Positions 17,760 to 27,552 of a stretch of 64,000 bases of DNA are shown here, piece after piece. The stretch is from Bryobacteraceae bacterium (GTDB taxonomy: Bacteria > Acidobacteriota > Terriglobia > Bryobacterales > Bryobacteraceae), in the NCBI GenBank assembly GCA_019752335.1, contig JAIEMJ010000002.1:43340-107339 (forward strand), read 5' to 3'. The stretch's first letter is position 1; each line of letters begins with the position of its first letter. Under the pieces are notes generated by a model that was not told the DNA's origin, did no database searches, and worked only from the letters and a program-made list of their open reading frames with translations. A program made the translations under genes and the position numbers.

Positions 17760-18509
17760 CTATTCGCGATAGCTGGGGTCCTGCTGATCCAGCAGGCGCT
17801 TCATGGCGGCAAACTCCGGATTCGGATCGCGACTATAGCCTTGGCTGCCTTCGGCCTGCAGAAAGACGTCGCTGCGCTCCCGGCTGATCCTTCTTACGGG
17901 ATCGGGGGGGATCACCAGTGGGCTGCCGGTGGCCTGCGCGGCCAGTTGCACCTGGCAGGCGCGCTCCAGGCGGTACATACGGACAAAGGCCTGCGCGACG
18001 GTTTCGCCGCAGGTGAGCAAGCCGTGGTTGCGGAGGATGAGGATGTTCTGACGGCCGAGATTCGCGGCGAGGCGGGCGCGCTCGTCCGGGTCCAGGCTGG
18101 GTCCTTCGAAGTCGTGATAGGCGACGGCGCCGTCGTAGCCGAGGGCGTACATGCTGATGGGGAGGAGTCCGCAGGCGAGGGCGGCGACGGCCATCCCGGC
18201 GACGGTATGGGTATGCATGACGCAGCCGGCATCGGGACGCACCAGATGAATCGCGCTGTGAATGACGAAGCCGGCCGGGTTGATCTCTTGCGCCGGGTCG
18301 CCGATGATGCGGCCAGTGAGATCGACTTTCACCAGATTCGACGCGCGGACTTCGTCGAAGCGGTAGCCGTAGGGGTTGATGAGGAAGTGGTGCTCGGGAC
18401 CGGGGACGCGCACGGTGGTGTGGGTCCAGATGAGTTCGCTCCAGCCGAAGTGGTGGATAAGGCGGTAGGCGGCGGCGAGGTCAACGCGGAGTTCGGCTTC
18501 GGTAGGCAT
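17760..18509 (-). CDS. Class II aldolase/adducin family protein
   Basis: 249 residues of the zinc-dependent class II aldolase (FucA/AraD) fold. Visible features are the helical N-terminus (LRVDLAAAYRLIHHFGWSE), the substrate loop FLINPYGYRFDEVRASNLVKVD, the zinc-ligand motif HTHTVAGMAVAAL, and the later metal-ligand region ILRNHGLLTCGETV. The NHGLL segment is typical of the adducin-like subgroup, so a sugar-phosphate aldolase or a 3-oxo-acid decarboxylase role is possible. No neighbouring gene points to a substrate. It is divergent from the DUF423 gene. Confidence 0.82.
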   Translation of the reverse strand: MPTEAELRVDLAAAYRLIHHFGWSELIWTHTTVRVPGPEHHFLINPYGYRFDEVRASNLVKVDLTGRIIGDPAQEINPAGFVIHSAIHLVRPDAGCVMHTHTVAGMAVAALACGLLPISMYALGYDGAVAYHDFEGPSLDPDERARLAANLGRQNILILRNHGLLTCGETVAQAFVRMYRLERACQVQLAAQATGSPLVIPPDPVRRISRERSDVFLQAEGSQGYSRDPNPEFAAMKRLLDQQDPSYRE

Positions 18510-18531
18510 CGGAAGCCGCTAGCATAGCAGT

Positions 18532-18876
18532 ATGTGGACTTCGCTCGCTGCCGGATTACTTGCCCTTGCCGTGATGCTGGGCGCCTTTGGGGCGCACGCG
18601 TTGCGGGATCGACTGGATACTTACTCGATGGGCGTTTACGAGAAGGCCGTCTTCTACCACTTCATTCACGCGCTGGGAATGCTGGTGGTGTCGCTGATGC
18701 CGCGCCCGGCGCTGGTATGCGGTTTGCTGGCGGCGGGCATCGTGCTGTTCTCGGGGTCACTTTATGCGTTGGCGTTCACGGGCGTCCGCGCGTTGGGCGC
18801 GGTGACGCCGTTGGGCGGGGTCTGTTTTATTGCGGCGTGGTTGTGGCTGGCGTATAGTGTCGCGCGGTTGCGGTAG
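18532..18876 (+). CDS. DUF423 membrane protein
   Basis: 114 residues with four predicted membrane helices. The N-terminal segment GAFGAHALRDRL, the YEKAVFYHFIHALGM segment and FSGSLYALAFTGVRALGAVTPLGG are the DUF423 (YgdD-like) hallmarks. It is an inner-membrane protein of unknown function. A TAGCAT hexamer lies 6 nt before the ATG, again suggesting a leaderless or near-leaderless start. It is divergent from the aldolase gene. Confidence 0.87.
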   Translation: MWTSLAAGLLALAVMLGAFGAHALRDRLDTYSMGVYEKAVFYHFIHALGMLVVSLMPRPALVCGLLAAGIVLFSGSLYALAFTGVRALGAVTPLGGVCFIAAWLWLAYSVARLR

Positions 18877-18925
18877 AGGCCCGCAGTCTCGGCTGCTTCG
18901 CGATGTGAAACGGAGTGCAGAATAG

Positions 18926-19234
18926 ATGCCAAAAGCTAAGTCAAGAGTCGTTTTTGTGCCGCTCTACGCAGCTGCGGTCGCGACAGGGCTCTTTTTCGCG
19001 CAAGGTGGTTTCGGCGGCGGCCACGGAATGTTCGATGGGATTATTGTTTGTTTGGTGTTTCCAAGCATCTTGGCGATTTCCGTAATGCCTCTACCAGAAT
19101 TTGTCCTGTACTACGACTATCTATTCCTGATTGCGCTCCCTGCGCTGGCTAACTTCGCATTACTGTGGCTTGGTTTATGGTGCGTTCGCTTTCTGAAGAG
19201 AGCCAAGGCTGAAAAGCATTGGAGCGCCGATTAG
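18926..19234 (+). CDS. Hypothetical three-helix membrane protein
   Basis: 102 residues with a basic N-terminus (MPKAKSRV) followed by three hydrophobic segments: VPLYAAAVATGLFFAQ, IIVCLVFPSILAISVM and LIALPALANFALLWLGLW. It ends in a basic, cytoplasm-type tail (RFLKRAKAEKHW). GGAG lies about 14 nt before the ATG. I recognise no family. The base composition is visibly more AT-rich than that of the flanking genes, which may mean a recent arrival. Confidence 0.6.
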   Translation: MPKAKSRVVFVPLYAAAVATGLFFAQGGFGGGHGMFDGIIVCLVFPSILAISVMPLPEFVLYYDYLFLIALPALANFALLWLGLWCVRFLKRAKAEKHWSAD

Positions 19235-19381
19235 CGCGGTCGGCGCGGTTCTCCTACGTTCAGGAAATGTCAAGCTACGAGTAATTCTGGTGGCTGAGTC
19301 GCTTCGGCTCGGTTAGACTCTGGGCTCTTCGTGATGAATGGCGGCGCTACGGTTGCCAAAGCAGGGGACGAAAACGGGGGT

Positions 19382-19401
19382 GACGGACCAGGGGGTCCGT
19401 C
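19382..19401 (-). terminator. Hairpin after the intradiol dioxygenase gene
   Basis: GACGGACC and GGTCCGTC pair perfectly (8 bp) around a 4-nt loop, 6 nt after the minus-strand stop codon. A short T-run (CGTTTTCG) follows about 6 nt further on. Confidence 0.5.
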
Positions 19402-19407
19402 TTACAA

Positions 19408-20232
19408 CTACGGACGGGGCGGCATCGGCCCCCCTGGGCCGCCTGGGCCTCCAGGCCCGCCTGGACCGCTGGGCTGGTCAGGCGAACTGCCGAGCGATAG
19501 GTCGCAGATGAGGCGGGCGTCGGCTTCGATCCAACTGGGGCGCTTACGGGCGGCGAGCATCAGGCGGGAGCCGCTGTTGTTCAGAATCGCTGTGCCGGTG
19601 GAGGAGGCGCCGTTGTAGATGCCGTCGTTTGGATTGCGCGTATCGCGCGGGCCTTTGCCGGCGTAGGGCGCGGCGGTGAAGACGTCGTCGGTGAAGGCTT
19701 CGTCGAAAAAGAATTGGCTGGTGAATTCGTAGGTCTCGGCGGGACCATTGAAGACGCGCACCTTGATATGAATGTGTACGGTGCGGCCGGGATACCAGCC
19801 GGGGTAAACGGTGAGGAAGTAGGCGTTGCCTTGCCGGTCAGTTGGTTGGTAGCCGCGCAGGAACTTACGGCCGAGCGAGTTCTGCGCGGCGATATCCGAG
19901 TAGACTCCCAGGGCATTGCAATGCCAGATATCGACGTAGGCGCCGGTGAGCGCGACCGGCGTGCAGGAGCCGGCCGCCAACTGCGAGACGTTGATGGCCA
20001 ACGACAACGGCGTACCCGCTTGCAGGCTGCCGTCGGAAGGGTCAACGCGAATGTCGCGCCGGTTGAGGTCTTCGTCGACAAAGTAAGGCCCCTCCGTGAG
20101 CGACGGCGAGCCTAACACGGCACACGCCGATTGTCCCCATAACGGGGTATGGCTCAGCACAGGGCCCGTCAGCGCGAGCGCCCCGACTCCTTGCAGTAAC
20201 TCGCGGCGGCTGGGTTTTACTAGGGTTCTCAT
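19408..20232 (-). CDS. Tat-exported intradiol ring-cleavage dioxygenase-like protein with Gly/Pro-rich tail
   Basis: 274 residues. The Tat signal has SRRELLQG near residue 8; the ATG at 20232 is preferred over a TTG 9 nt upstream. The catalytic core shows TEGPYFVDEDLNRRDIR, GAYVDIWHCNALGVYS with the first iron-type Tyr region, YFLTVYPGWYPGRTVHIHIKV with the His ligands, and a FTSQFFFDEAFTD strand. This resembles exported protocatechuate-dioxygenase-like proteins rather than the cytoplasmic catabolic enzymes. The last 25 residues are a glycine/proline run (GPGGPGGPGGPGGP), unusual for the family. The natural substrate is unknown. It has no beta-ketoadipate neighbours. Confidence 0.78.
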   Translation of the reverse strand: MRTLVKPSRRELLQGVGALALTGPVLSHTPLWGQSACAVLGSPSLTEGPYFVDEDLNRRDIRVDPSDGSLQAGTPLSLAINVSQLAAGSCTPVALTGAYVDIWHCNALGVYSDIAAQNSLGRKFLRGYQPTDRQGNAYFLTVYPGWYPGRTVHIHIKVRVFNGPAETYEFTSQFFFDEAFTDDVFTAAPYAGKGPRDTRNPNDGIYNGASSTGTAILNNSGSRLMLAARKRPSWIEADARLICDLSLGSSPDQPSGPGGPGGPGGPGGPMPPRP

Positions 20233-20306
20233 GCCTAGCAAGGTAACATCGGCGACGGGAAAATACGATGGTTTCAGCCGTAAGCTTTACGTTCTTTACG
20301 CAAGCC

Positions 20307-22223
20307 TTACAAATCCATTTGCGTACCAATTTCGACGACTTGCCGGTAAGGCAAACCGAAGTGGCGATCCACGGTGACGGCGTTGCGTTGCAGAAAAGCG
20401 AAAATCGTTTCGGAGACGACGCCCATGCGTCCGCGCTTGGAGGCGACGAAACTCTCGCGGCCCAAGTAGTAAGTAACTTCGTTCTCGGAGAACGGAATCC
20501 CTGCTTCTTGCACGGCTTGCCTGAGCACTTCGGGCACCAGCGGTTCCTGCATGAAGCCGTAACGAATGATGAGCCGGAAGAAACCATCCTGCGCGGGCGA
20601 TACGGTGAAACGTTCGCGCGCGGGTACGATGGGGGAATTGGCGGTTTGCACGGTGAGCAGAATGACGGTTTCCTGCAGAGTGCGGCTGCGCTCGACGTGG
20701 TGGACGAGCACCGGCGGCAGCATGTCGGCGCTGGAAGCCATGAAGACGGCGGTGCCGGGTACGCGGCTGATGAGGCGCGCGTCGACGCGTTTCTTGGCCG
20801 ATTCCGGCGTGGGAAAGCGAACATGGTACTTATGGGCGATCAAGGTGCGTCCGCGATTCCAAAGCACCATGACGGTCATCACGGCGGCGCCGATCAGCAA
20901 CGGGACGTAGCCGCCGTCAAAGAGCTTGAATAGATTCGCCCACAGGAAGGGTAAGTCCGTGGCGAGAAATAGGATGAGCAGCGGGAGGGCGCGGCTGAGG
21001 GGCCAGCCCCAGCTATCGCGGATGACAACGTAATAAATTAAGGTGGTAAAAACCATGGTGCCGGTAACGGCCAGGCCATACGCCGCGGCCAACTTCGTGG
21101 ATTCCCGGAACATCAGCACTAACAAAATACAGCCCACGGCCAGGAAGAAATTCATTTGCGGGATATAGATCTGCCCTTGCGCATCGTGCGCGGTATGTTT
21201 CACCTGGACACGCGGAAAGTAACCGAGCTGCATCGCGGACCAAGTGAGACTAAAGGCGCCAGAAATCAACGCTTGAGAGGCAATCACCGTCGCGAGGCTG
21301 GAGAGGATGGCCAAGGCATAAGTGGCGGCGCCGGTGGGCACCATGGAGAAGAAAGGGTTGGCGAAGGTTTCGGGATGACGCAAAGCATGCGCGCCTTGGC
21401 CGAAGTAAGCGAGCAGCAACGACGGCATCACCAGGCCCACCCACATCCAACGGATGGGACGAATCCCGAAGTGGCCCATGTCGGCGTAGAGCGCCTCGCC
21501 GCCGGTAACGGCTAACACGACGGACGCCAGAATGTGGACGCCGCCCCAGCCATGGCGTGCGAAGTAGTCGATGGCGTGGGTGGGAAACATAGCGGCCAGG
21601 ATCTGCGGATCGTGGCTGACGTGATAAAGTCCCAGCGTCGCGAGCGTGGCGAACCAGACGACCATCACCGGCCCGAACAGCTTGCCGACCATGGCGGTGC
21701 CATGGCTCTGTATGGCAAACAGGCCCAGCAGAATGAGCACCGTGAGCGGCACCACGTAGGCTTGGAGGTCAGGATTGGCGACTTGCAGACCTTCCACGGC
21801 GCTGAGGACAGAGATCGCTGGGGTGATCATGCCATCGCCGTAGAGAAGCGCGGCTCCGGCCACGGCGAGCAGCGCGACCAGCGGAATGTGTCCCGGTTTG
21901 CCGGCGCGCATCTGCCGCGGCGCCAGAGCGAGCAGGGCGAAGATGCCGCCTTCGCCTTTGTTGTCCGCCTTCATGACGAAGGTGAGGTACTTCACGAAGA
22001 CCACCATGGTCATGGCCCAGAAGATCAGGGAGAGGAGGCCGAAGAGGTCTTCGCGTCCCGCCGCGTGACCCGTTTCGTGCCCTACCGCGTGTAGGCACTC
22101 CTTCAGCGTATACAGCGGACTGGTGCCGATATCCCCGAACACCACGCCCAGCGCGGCCAAGGCCAGCGCCGCGAAACTCCCGGTGTGGTGCCCACTCTCT
22201 TCCGTTGCATGACTATCGGCCAT
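20307..22223 (-). CDS. kup: KUP-family potassium uptake protein
   Basis: A potassium/proton symporter of the inner membrane. It has about 638 residues, with a family-typical first helix (ALGVVFGDIGTSPLYTLKECL) and DNKGEGGIFALLALAPRQM. YGDGMITPAISVLSAVEG contains the conserved DGMITPAISV motif. Some twelve membrane helices are followed by a cytoplasmic C-terminal domain of about 180 residues (VPGTAVFMASSADMLPPVL). The ATG at 22223 is chosen; a GTG at 22229 that overlaps the ubiE stop is also possible. It is the last gene of an apparent aroB-ubiE-kup series. Confidence 0.94.
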   Translation of the reverse strand: MADSHATEESGHHTGSFAALALAALGVVFGDIGTSPLYTLKECLHAVGHETGHAAGREDLFGLLSLIFWAMTMVVFVKYLTFVMKADNKGEGGIFALLALAPRQMRAGKPGHIPLVALLAVAGAALLYGDGMITPAISVLSAVEGLQVANPDLQAYVVPLTVLILLGLFAIQSHGTAMVGKLFGPVMVVWFATLATLGLYHVSHDPQILAAMFPTHAIDYFARHGWGGVHILASVVLAVTGGEALYADMGHFGIRPIRWMWVGLVMPSLLLAYFGQGAHALRHPETFANPFFSMVPTGAATYALAILSSLATVIASQALISGAFSLTWSAMQLGYFPRVQVKHTAHDAQGQIYIPQMNFFLAVGCILLVLMFRESTKLAAAYGLAVTGTMVFTTLIYYVVIRDSWGWPLSRALPLLILFLATDLPFLWANLFKLFDGGYVPLLIGAAVMTVMVLWNRGRTLIAHKYHVRFPTPESAKKRVDARLISRVPGTAVFMASSADMLPPVLVHHVERSRTLQETVILLTVQTANSPIVPARERFTVSPAQDGFFRLIIRYGFMQEPLVPEVLRQAVQEAGIPFSENEVTYYLGRESFVASKRGRMGVVSETIFAFLQRNAVTVDRHFGLPYRQVVEIGTQMDL

Positions 22224-22228
22224 AGCCA

Positions 22229-22966
22229 CTAGTCTAGCGCCGCCGGCCTGATTCCCCGATGCAGCGCCAAGGCTCCCGAGGCGAAACGCTCGTAGTCGAC
22301 TTCCGCAAAGCCAGCGGCAGTCATGCGTTGGGCCAACTCCGGCGCGGCGGGGAAATTACTCACGGAAGCCGGTAAATAGGTGTAAGCGTCGCGCGCGCCG
22401 GTGATCCAGCCGGCCACTACGGGCAGGATGCGGTGGAAGTAGAATTCGTAGCCCGCGCGCAACAGCGGATTCGGGATCGTCGAGAATTCGAGAATGGCCA
22501 AGGTGCCGCCGGGCTTCAGCACGCGCCAGGCTTCGCGCAATCCGGCGTCGTAGTTCGCCAGGTTCCGGAATCCGAAGGCGACGGTGACCAAGTCGAAGGA
22601 CTCGCCCGCCAGGGGCAGGCTGAGCGCATCCGCTTCGAAGACGGGGGAGAGCCCTTTGACGAGTGCTTGGCGGAGCATGGGATGACAGAAGTCAGAGCCG
22701 GTGACTTGCGCGGGGCCTTGACGCCGCAAGGCCAGGCCCAGGTCACCGGTGCCGCAGCAGAGGTCGAGCACGCGCGCCTCCGGGCGGCGCAGGATGGGCG
22801 CCAGGCGCTCCGCGGTGATGCGCCGCCAGCGGACGTCGAGGTGGAACGAGGTTAGCCGGTTGACAGCGTCGTAACGGCCGGACACGCGCCCAAACATTTC
22901 GCGGACCCAGCGTGCGGCCTCGCGTTCGTCCGCAATCTGCGGCGGACGGCTGCCTACGCTGCTCAT
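22229..22966 (-). CDS. ubiE: Demethylmenaquinone/ubiquinone C-methyltransferase UbiE/MenG
   Basis: The SAM-dependent methylation step of quinone synthesis. In Acidobacteriota the quinone is menaquinone, so the MenG activity is the likely one. The 245 residues carry MFGRVSGRYDAVNRLTSFHLD, the SAM motif VLDLCCGTGDLGLALR, the UbiE signature SFDLVTVAFGFRNLANY, and the late motif LKPGGTLAILEFSTIPNPLLR. It overlaps aroB by 4 nt and abuts kup. Its close coupling to aroB fits a shared chorismate origin of the quinone ring. Confidence 0.93.
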   Translation of the reverse strand: MSSVGSRPPQIADEREAARWVREMFGRVSGRYDAVNRLTSFHLDVRWRRITAERLAPILRRPEARVLDLCCGTGDLGLALRRQGPAQVTGSDFCHPMLRQALVKGLSPVFEADALSLPLAGESFDLVTVAFGFRNLANYDAGLREAWRVLKPGGTLAILEFSTIPNPLLRAGYEFYFHRILPVVAGWITGARDAYTYLPASVSNFPAAPELAQRMTAAGFAEVDYERFASGALALHRGIRPAALD

Positions 22967-24045
22967 AGGGCTGCTTCAATCGACGCGCGAATCGCATCGT
23001 CCGGCACATTCGACCGAATCACCGTGGCGCCGATCTCCGTGGGCAAGACGAAATGCACGTGGCCGCCCACGGTCTTCTTATCGCTGATGAGCCGCGCCAT
23101 CAGCGCCTCGGCGGTGACGCCGGCCAGGCTAGGAATCTCGCCGTAGGCTTCGATGGCTTCGTTGATGCGCGTGCCGGTTTCCGGGGCCAAGGTGGAGAGC
23201 CGCACGGCTAGATGGGTCGCGGCGCGCATGCCGAAGGCGACGGCCTCACCGTGCAGCAGCAAGCTGTAGCGCGTCTCCGCTTCGAGCGCATGGCCAATCG
23301 TATGGCCGAAGTTCAAAATCCGCCGCAGGTCGCCTTCCTTTTCGTCTGCCGATACCACTTCGCATTTGATGCGCACACTCTCAGCGATGGCTTTATCAAA
23401 ATACGCCGCCTCCTGCGCCAGGATCTTGAGCGGATGCTCTTCCATCATGGCGAAGAGCTCCGGGCTGCGAATCACGCCGTGCTTCAGCACCTCGTACAAC
23501 CCCGCGCGGACCTCGCGCATCGCCAGCGTGCCGAGCACTTCGGGATCGATCACCACGGCGATGGGCTGATGGAAGGAGCCCACCAGATTCTTGCCGCCCA
23601 CCAGGTTCACACCGGTTTTGCCGCCGACGGCGGCGTCCACTTGGGCCAGCAACGTCGTGGGCACTTGGATCACCGGAATACCGCGCATGAAGACGGCCGC
23701 GGCAAAGCCAGCCACGTCGGTGACGATGCCGCCGCCGAAGCCGATGACGACGGAAGAGCGGTCACCGCCCGCGGCGAGCATTTGGTCAGCCAGGGCCTCG
23801 ACTTCTGCCAGCCGCTTGCGCGACTCGCCGCCGGGGAAGTGCAGGATTCTTAAGCGGTCACCGAAGGCGTTCGTCACAGCCGCCAGTCGATGGCCGTGCA
23901 ATTTCCAGACGCTTTCTTCAGTGATGATGAAGAGCCGATGGGCCTTCGCGGGGATCAGTTCGGTTAACTTCTGTTCAATCGCCCCGCGCTCCACCATCAC
24001 CGGGTAGCGAACTTGCGAGGTTTCCACAAAATAATGCGTAGACAC
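22963..24045 (-). CDS. aroB: 3-dehydroquinate synthase
   Basis: The second step of the shikimate pathway, NAD-dependent and cytosolic. The 360 residues start at a GTG (24045); the frame continues upstream without similarity. Signatures are [61 protein letters not shown] and the zinc/active-site region [15 protein letters not shown] followed by [11 protein letters not shown]. It overlaps ubiE by 4 nt. The GTG has no strong ribosome site, so the start carries some doubt. Confidence 0.94.
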   Translation of the reverse strand: MSTHYFVETSQVRYPVMVERGAIEQKLTELIPAKAHRLFIITEESVWKLHGHRLAAVTNAFGDRLRILHFPGGESRKRLAEVEALADQMLAAGGDRSSVVIGFGGGIVTDVAGFAAAVFMRGIPVIQVPTTLLAQVDAAVGGKTGVNLVGGKNLVGSFHQPIAVVIDPEVLGTLAMREVRAGLYEVLKHGVIRSPELFAMMEEHPLKILAQEAAYFDKAIAESVRIKCEVVSADEKEGDLRRILNFGHTIGHALEAETRYSLLLHGEAVAFGMRAATHLAVRLSTLAPETGTRINEAIEAYGEIPSLAGVTAEALMARLISDKKTVGGHVHFVLPTEIGATVIRSNVPDDAIRASIEAAL

Positions 24046-24149
24046 CTTTTCATTGTGACATTCTGCGATTAAGATACTGTCCAGCCTTATGGATTCTCTA
24101 CGCAGAATCACTGAGAAGAACATCGAGAAGAAAGAGAGAAGAGAAGAGT

Positions 24150-24557
24150 ATGATGTCAGACTTTAAAGCCTTCATTATGAAAGGCAACGTGATGGATTTG
24201 GCCGTCGGCGTGATCATTGGCGCGGCCTTCGGCAAGATCGTCGATTCGTTGGTGGGCGACATCGTGATGCCGATCATCGCGAAGGTGACGGGCGGCGGCG
24301 TCGATTTTTCGAATCTGTTCACGGCACTGGATGGCAAGGCTTATGCGACCCTGTCCGATGCGAAGAAGGCGACGGCGGTGCTCGCCTACGGCAACTTTGT
24401 TACCATTCTGATCAACTTCCTGATTCTGGCTTTCGTCATCTTCCTGATGGTGAAGCAGGTACAGAAGTTGATGCCGCCGCCCGCTCCGGCCGCGCCTCCC
24501 GGCCCCTCCAACGAAGAAGTGCTGCTGACGCAGATTCGCGACCTGCTGAAGCGCTAA
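24150..24557 (+). CDS. mscL: Large-conductance mechanosensitive channel
   Basis: The osmotic safety valve of the inner membrane. It has 135 residues. The N-terminal helix and first membrane segment are [31 protein letters not shown] short periplasmic loop ([20 protein letters not shown]) is followed by the second membrane helix ([19 protein letters not shown]) and a proline-rich linker to the cytoplasmic bundle ([15 protein letters not shown]). A purine-rich tract of about 30 nt (GAAGAAAGAGAGAAGAG) lies directly upstream of the ATG and acts as, or contains, the ribosome site. It is divergent from aroB. Confidence 0.95.
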   Translation: MMSDFKAFIMKGNVMDLAVGVIIGAAFGKIVDSLVGDIVMPIIAKVTGGGVDFSNLFTALDGKAYATLSDAKKATAVLAYGNFVTILINFLILAFVIFLMVKQVQKLMPPPAPAAPPGPSNEEVLLTQIRDLLKR

Positions 24558-24621
24558 GCGGCGCTGTGCGGTGGACGGCCGTTTTCAGGGTGCTAAACTG
24601 AGGGCGGTAGTCCACCAAATA

Positions 24622-25161
24622 ATGCAAGAACGAATTCGCTCCACCACCATTCTGTGTGTGCGCCGGGATGGGAAGGTGGTGATCGCGGGCGATGGCCAGG
24701 TCACCTTCGGCCAGGAGGTGTTAAAGGCCTCCGCCCGCAAATTGCGCCGCCTGTACAAAGATAAAATCATCGCCGGCTTCGCGGGCTCCACGGCGGACGC
24801 CTTTGCGCTGTTCTCCCGCTTTGAGTCGAAGCTCGACCAACACAACGGCAACCTGCAACGCTCGGTGATTGAGCTGGCGAAGGATTGGCGAACAGACCGT
24901 GCTTTGCGGCATCTGGAGGCCCTCTTGATCGTGGCCGACGAGAAACACACCTACATTGTGAGCGGCAACGGCGACGTGATTGATCCGGATGAGAACATCG
25001 CCGCGATCGGTTCCGGGGCGTCCTTCGCGAAGGCTGCCGCGCTGGCGCTGCTGGAGAACACTGCGTTCAGCGCGCGAGAGATCGTGGAGAAGGCGATGAA
25101 GATCGCGGGCGACATCTGCATCTACACGAATCACCATATCGTTTTCGAGGAGCTAGGCTAA
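24622..25161 (+). CDS. hslV: ATP-dependent protease peptidase subunit HslV
   Basis: The proteasome-like peptidase of the HslVU (ClpYQ) protease. The 179 residues match family length. The precursor MQERIRS precedes [20 protein letters not shown], so cleavage would expose Thr8 as the N-terminal nucleophile; E. coli HslV has only Met there. [37 protein letters not shown] and [12 protein letters not shown] are family marks. The ATG at 24622 is chosen because it gives the family N-terminus. hslU starts on the next base after the stop. Confidence 0.95.
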   Translation: MQERIRSTTILCVRRDGKVVIAGDGQVTFGQEVLKASARKLRRLYKDKIIAGFAGSTADAFALFSRFESKLDQHNGNLQRSVIELAKDWRTDRALRHLEALLIVADEKHTYIVSGNGDVIDPDENIAAIGSGASFAKAAALALLENTAFSAREIVEKAMKIAGDICIYTNHHIVFEELG

Positions 25162-26523
25162 GTGGTGATCTATCTCCCGCAAGCGACGGACGACGATTCC
25201 GCCATTCTCGATGAGCTCACGCCGCGCGAGATTGTCCATGAGCTTGATAAGTACGTAGTGGGCCAAGCCGAGGCGAAGCGCGCGATTGCCATTGCACTGC
25301 GCAATCGGGTGCGCCGGCAGAAGCTGCCGCCAGAGATGGCCGAAGAGGTGATGCCCAAGAATATCCTGATGATTGGGCCCACCGGCGTCGGCAAGACGGA
25401 GTTGGCTCGCCGCTTGGCGAAGCTGGCGAACTCGCCTTTTCTGAAGGTGGAGGCGAGTAAGTTCACGGAAGTCGGCTACGTTGGCCGCGACGTGGAAAGC
25501 ATGATCCGGGACTTGGTGGAAATCGCCATCGATATGGTGCGGGAGGAAAAGCTGGACGAAGTCGCAGACCGCGCGGAAGCCGCGGCCGAGGACTTACTCC
25601 TCAACTTACTCTTGCCGCCCGCCGAGGGCGACGATCCCGCGGCCAAAGAGCGTTTGCGCGAAAAAATGCGCGACCGTCTGCGCGCGGGCAAGCTCGACGA
25701 GAAGAGTGTCGAGTTGGAAGTGAAGGAGCGCGGGCCGCGCATGGAACTCGGCGGCAGCATGGGCAACGAGGACATGGACGTCAACTTCAAGGACATCCTG
25801 GCCAGCATGTTTTCGCCGAAGTCCCGCAAGCGGAAAATGCGCGTGGTGGACGCCTTCGACTACTTAGTGCAGGAAGAGGAAGAGAAACTCCTGGATATGG
25901 ATCACGTCACGCGCATTGCCACCGAACGGGTGGAGCGCAACGGCATGATTTTCCTCGACGAGATTGACAAGATTGCCGGTCGCGAAGGCGGCAGCGGCCC
26001 GGACATCAGCCGGGAAGGTGTGCAACGGGACATTCTGCCCATCGTGGAAGGCACCACCGTGAATACGCGCTACGGCTTCGTCCGCACAGACCATATTCTA
26101 TTTATTGCCGCTGGTGCGTTTCATGTCTCCAAACCCAGTGACCTGATTCCGGAGTTGCAGGGCCGTTTTCCGATTCGCGTCGAGTTAAAGCCACTCACCG
26201 AGGCGGACTTTATTCGTATTTTGAAGGAACCGAAGAACGCCCTCATCAAGCAGTATGTCGCTTTGATGGAGACCGAAGGCGTGAAGCTCAATTTCACGGA
26301 CGATGCCATCGCCGCGTTGGCGAACTTAGCCGCGACGGTGAACGAGTCCAACGAGAACATTGGCGCCCGGCGTTTGCATACGATTCTGGAGAAGGTATTG
26401 GAAGAGATCTCTTTCGAGGGGCCGGACCTGAAGAAGAAGAACGTCAAGATCGATGGCGCTTACGTGCGCAAGGCACTGACGGGCATCGTGCAGGATCAGG
26501 ATCTCAGTCGCTACATACTATGA
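25162..26523 (+). CDS. hslU: ATP-dependent protease ATPase subunit HslU
   Basis: The AAA+ unfoldase partner of HslV. 453 residues from a GTG start abut the hslV stop. Visible are [30 protein letters not shown], Walker [18 protein letters not shown] (about 70-80), the I domain with its acidic helices (about 110-240), Walker B FLDEIDKI, and sensor regions including [18 protein letters not shown] and [20 protein letters not shown]. The C-terminal RYIL that inserts into HslV is present. Its stop overlaps the next gene by 4 nt. Confidence 0.96.
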   Translation: MVIYLPQATDDDSAILDELTPREIVHELDKYVVGQAEAKRAIAIALRNRVRRQKLPPEMAEEVMPKNILMIGPTGVGKTELARRLAKLANSPFLKVEASKFTEVGYVGRDVESMIRDLVEIAIDMVREEKLDEVADRAEAAAEDLLLNLLLPPAEGDDPAAKERLREKMRDRLRAGKLDEKSVELEVKERGPRMELGGSMGNEDMDVNFKDILASMFSPKSRKRKMRVVDAFDYLVQEEEEKLLDMDHVTRIATERVERNGMIFLDEIDKIAGREGGSGPDISREGVQRDILPIVEGTTVNTRYGFVRTDHILFIAAGAFHVSKPSDLIPELQGRFPIRVELKPLTEADFIRILKEPKNALIKQYVALMETEGVKLNFTDDAIAALANLAATVNESNENIGARRLHTILEKVLEEISFEGPDLKKKNVKIDGAYVRKALTGIVQDQDLSRYIL

Positions 26524-27533
26524 CGCGCGCCTGGCTCATTCTGCCCGTGATCACCTTGGTGAACTGCGGTTACGTCGGCGACCCTCTGCCGCCCGCGGCC
26601 AAGATTCCTAAGCCCGTGCTAGACCTGCGCGTGATCGAGCGTGGAGACAAGCTGGAAGTTGTTTTCACCATGCCCGTCGTTACAGGCGAGGGGTTGCCCG
26701 TTCGCGAGCCGGGCCAAATTGACTTACGCATCGGCCCGGCTCCCGCCCCGCCTTTCGACGTGAACGCATGGCTCGCTGGCAGCCAGAGTATCTTTGTGGA
26801 ATGGCCGCCCTTGGCTTTGGCTCCCGATGGCACCGCCATCGCGCGGACGATTACCCAAGCTTTCGACGCCGAACCCTGGGCCGGGAAAGAGGTGGTGATT
26901 GGCGTTCGCTTAACGAGCCCCTCGGGACGGCCGAGCGGATTTTCGAATTTCGTGGCCGCGGAGGTAATTCCGCCCCTGCGGAAGCCGACGAGTTTTACTG
27001 GCGAATCGCGCGGCGATGGAATCTTACTGCGCTGGCCTGCGGTGGCCCAGCCCGGCGTCGCGTATCGCATTACGCGTCAGATCGGGGAAGGTGAACCCCA
27101 GACCATCGCGGACACGCCAGAGAATCAATTCCTCGACTTAGTTACGGCTTTCGGACCCACTTATCGCTACACGTTGCAAAGCTATGTGAAAGCCGGCGAC
27201 ATCAATGCCCTGAGCGAGCTTTCGCCGGTGATGCAGGTAGTCCACGTTGACCGCTTTGCCCCGGCGGTGCCGACGGGCCTGGTGGTGCTGGCGGGTGCGA
27301 CGTCCGTCGAACTCGGCTGGGACCGCAACACCGATGCCGATCTCGCCGGTTACCGTATTTATCGCGCGCTTACCAATGGGGAGTTTGTTCGTTTTCCCGG
27401 CGAAATTGACGCCCCGGCGTTTCGCGACACCACGACGAAATCCGGACAGCGTTATCGCTACGCCATCACGGCGGTGGACCGCGCCGGCAATGAAAGCGGA
27501 CGTTCGGAGCCCGCCGAAATTGAGGCGCCGTAA
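26520..27533 (+). CDS. Lipoprotein with fibronectin type III-like domains
   Basis: 337 residues beginning with a lipoprotein signal whose lipobox is LVNC (Cys near residue 16). After [17 protein letters not shown] there are about three beta-sandwich repeats of FN3 type. The last is the clearest ([60 protein letters not shown]; quoted in parts of the domain around residues 245-335). It is probably anchored in a membrane facing the periplasm. The start codon overlaps the hslU stop (ATGA), so translation is coupled, but the functional link with HslVU is unclear. Confidence 0.75.
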   Translation: MTRAWLILPVITLVNCGYVGDPLPPAAKIPKPVLDLRVIERGDKLEVVFTMPVVTGEGLPVREPGQIDLRIGPAPAPPFDVNAWLAGSQSIFVEWPPLALAPDGTAIARTITQAFDAEPWAGKEVVIGVRLTSPSGRPSGFSNFVAAEVIPPLRKPTSFTGESRGDGILLRWPAVAQPGVAYRITRQIGEGEPQTIADTPENQFLDLVTAFGPTYRYTLQSYVKAGDINALSELSPVMQVVHVDRFAPAVPTGLVVLAGATSVELGWDRNTDADLAGYRIYRALTNGEFVRFPGEIDAPAFRDTTTKSGQRYRYAITAVDRAGNESGRSEPAEIEAP

Positions 27534-27552
27534 GTTATTCTGAAAGGCCTTT

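Noticed and set aside
19331..19618. Plus-strand frame with a collagen-like Gly-Pro-Pro run
   Set aside because: It is the antisense of the Gly/Pro tail of the dioxygenase gene, has no ribosome site and ends inside that gene's catalytic region.
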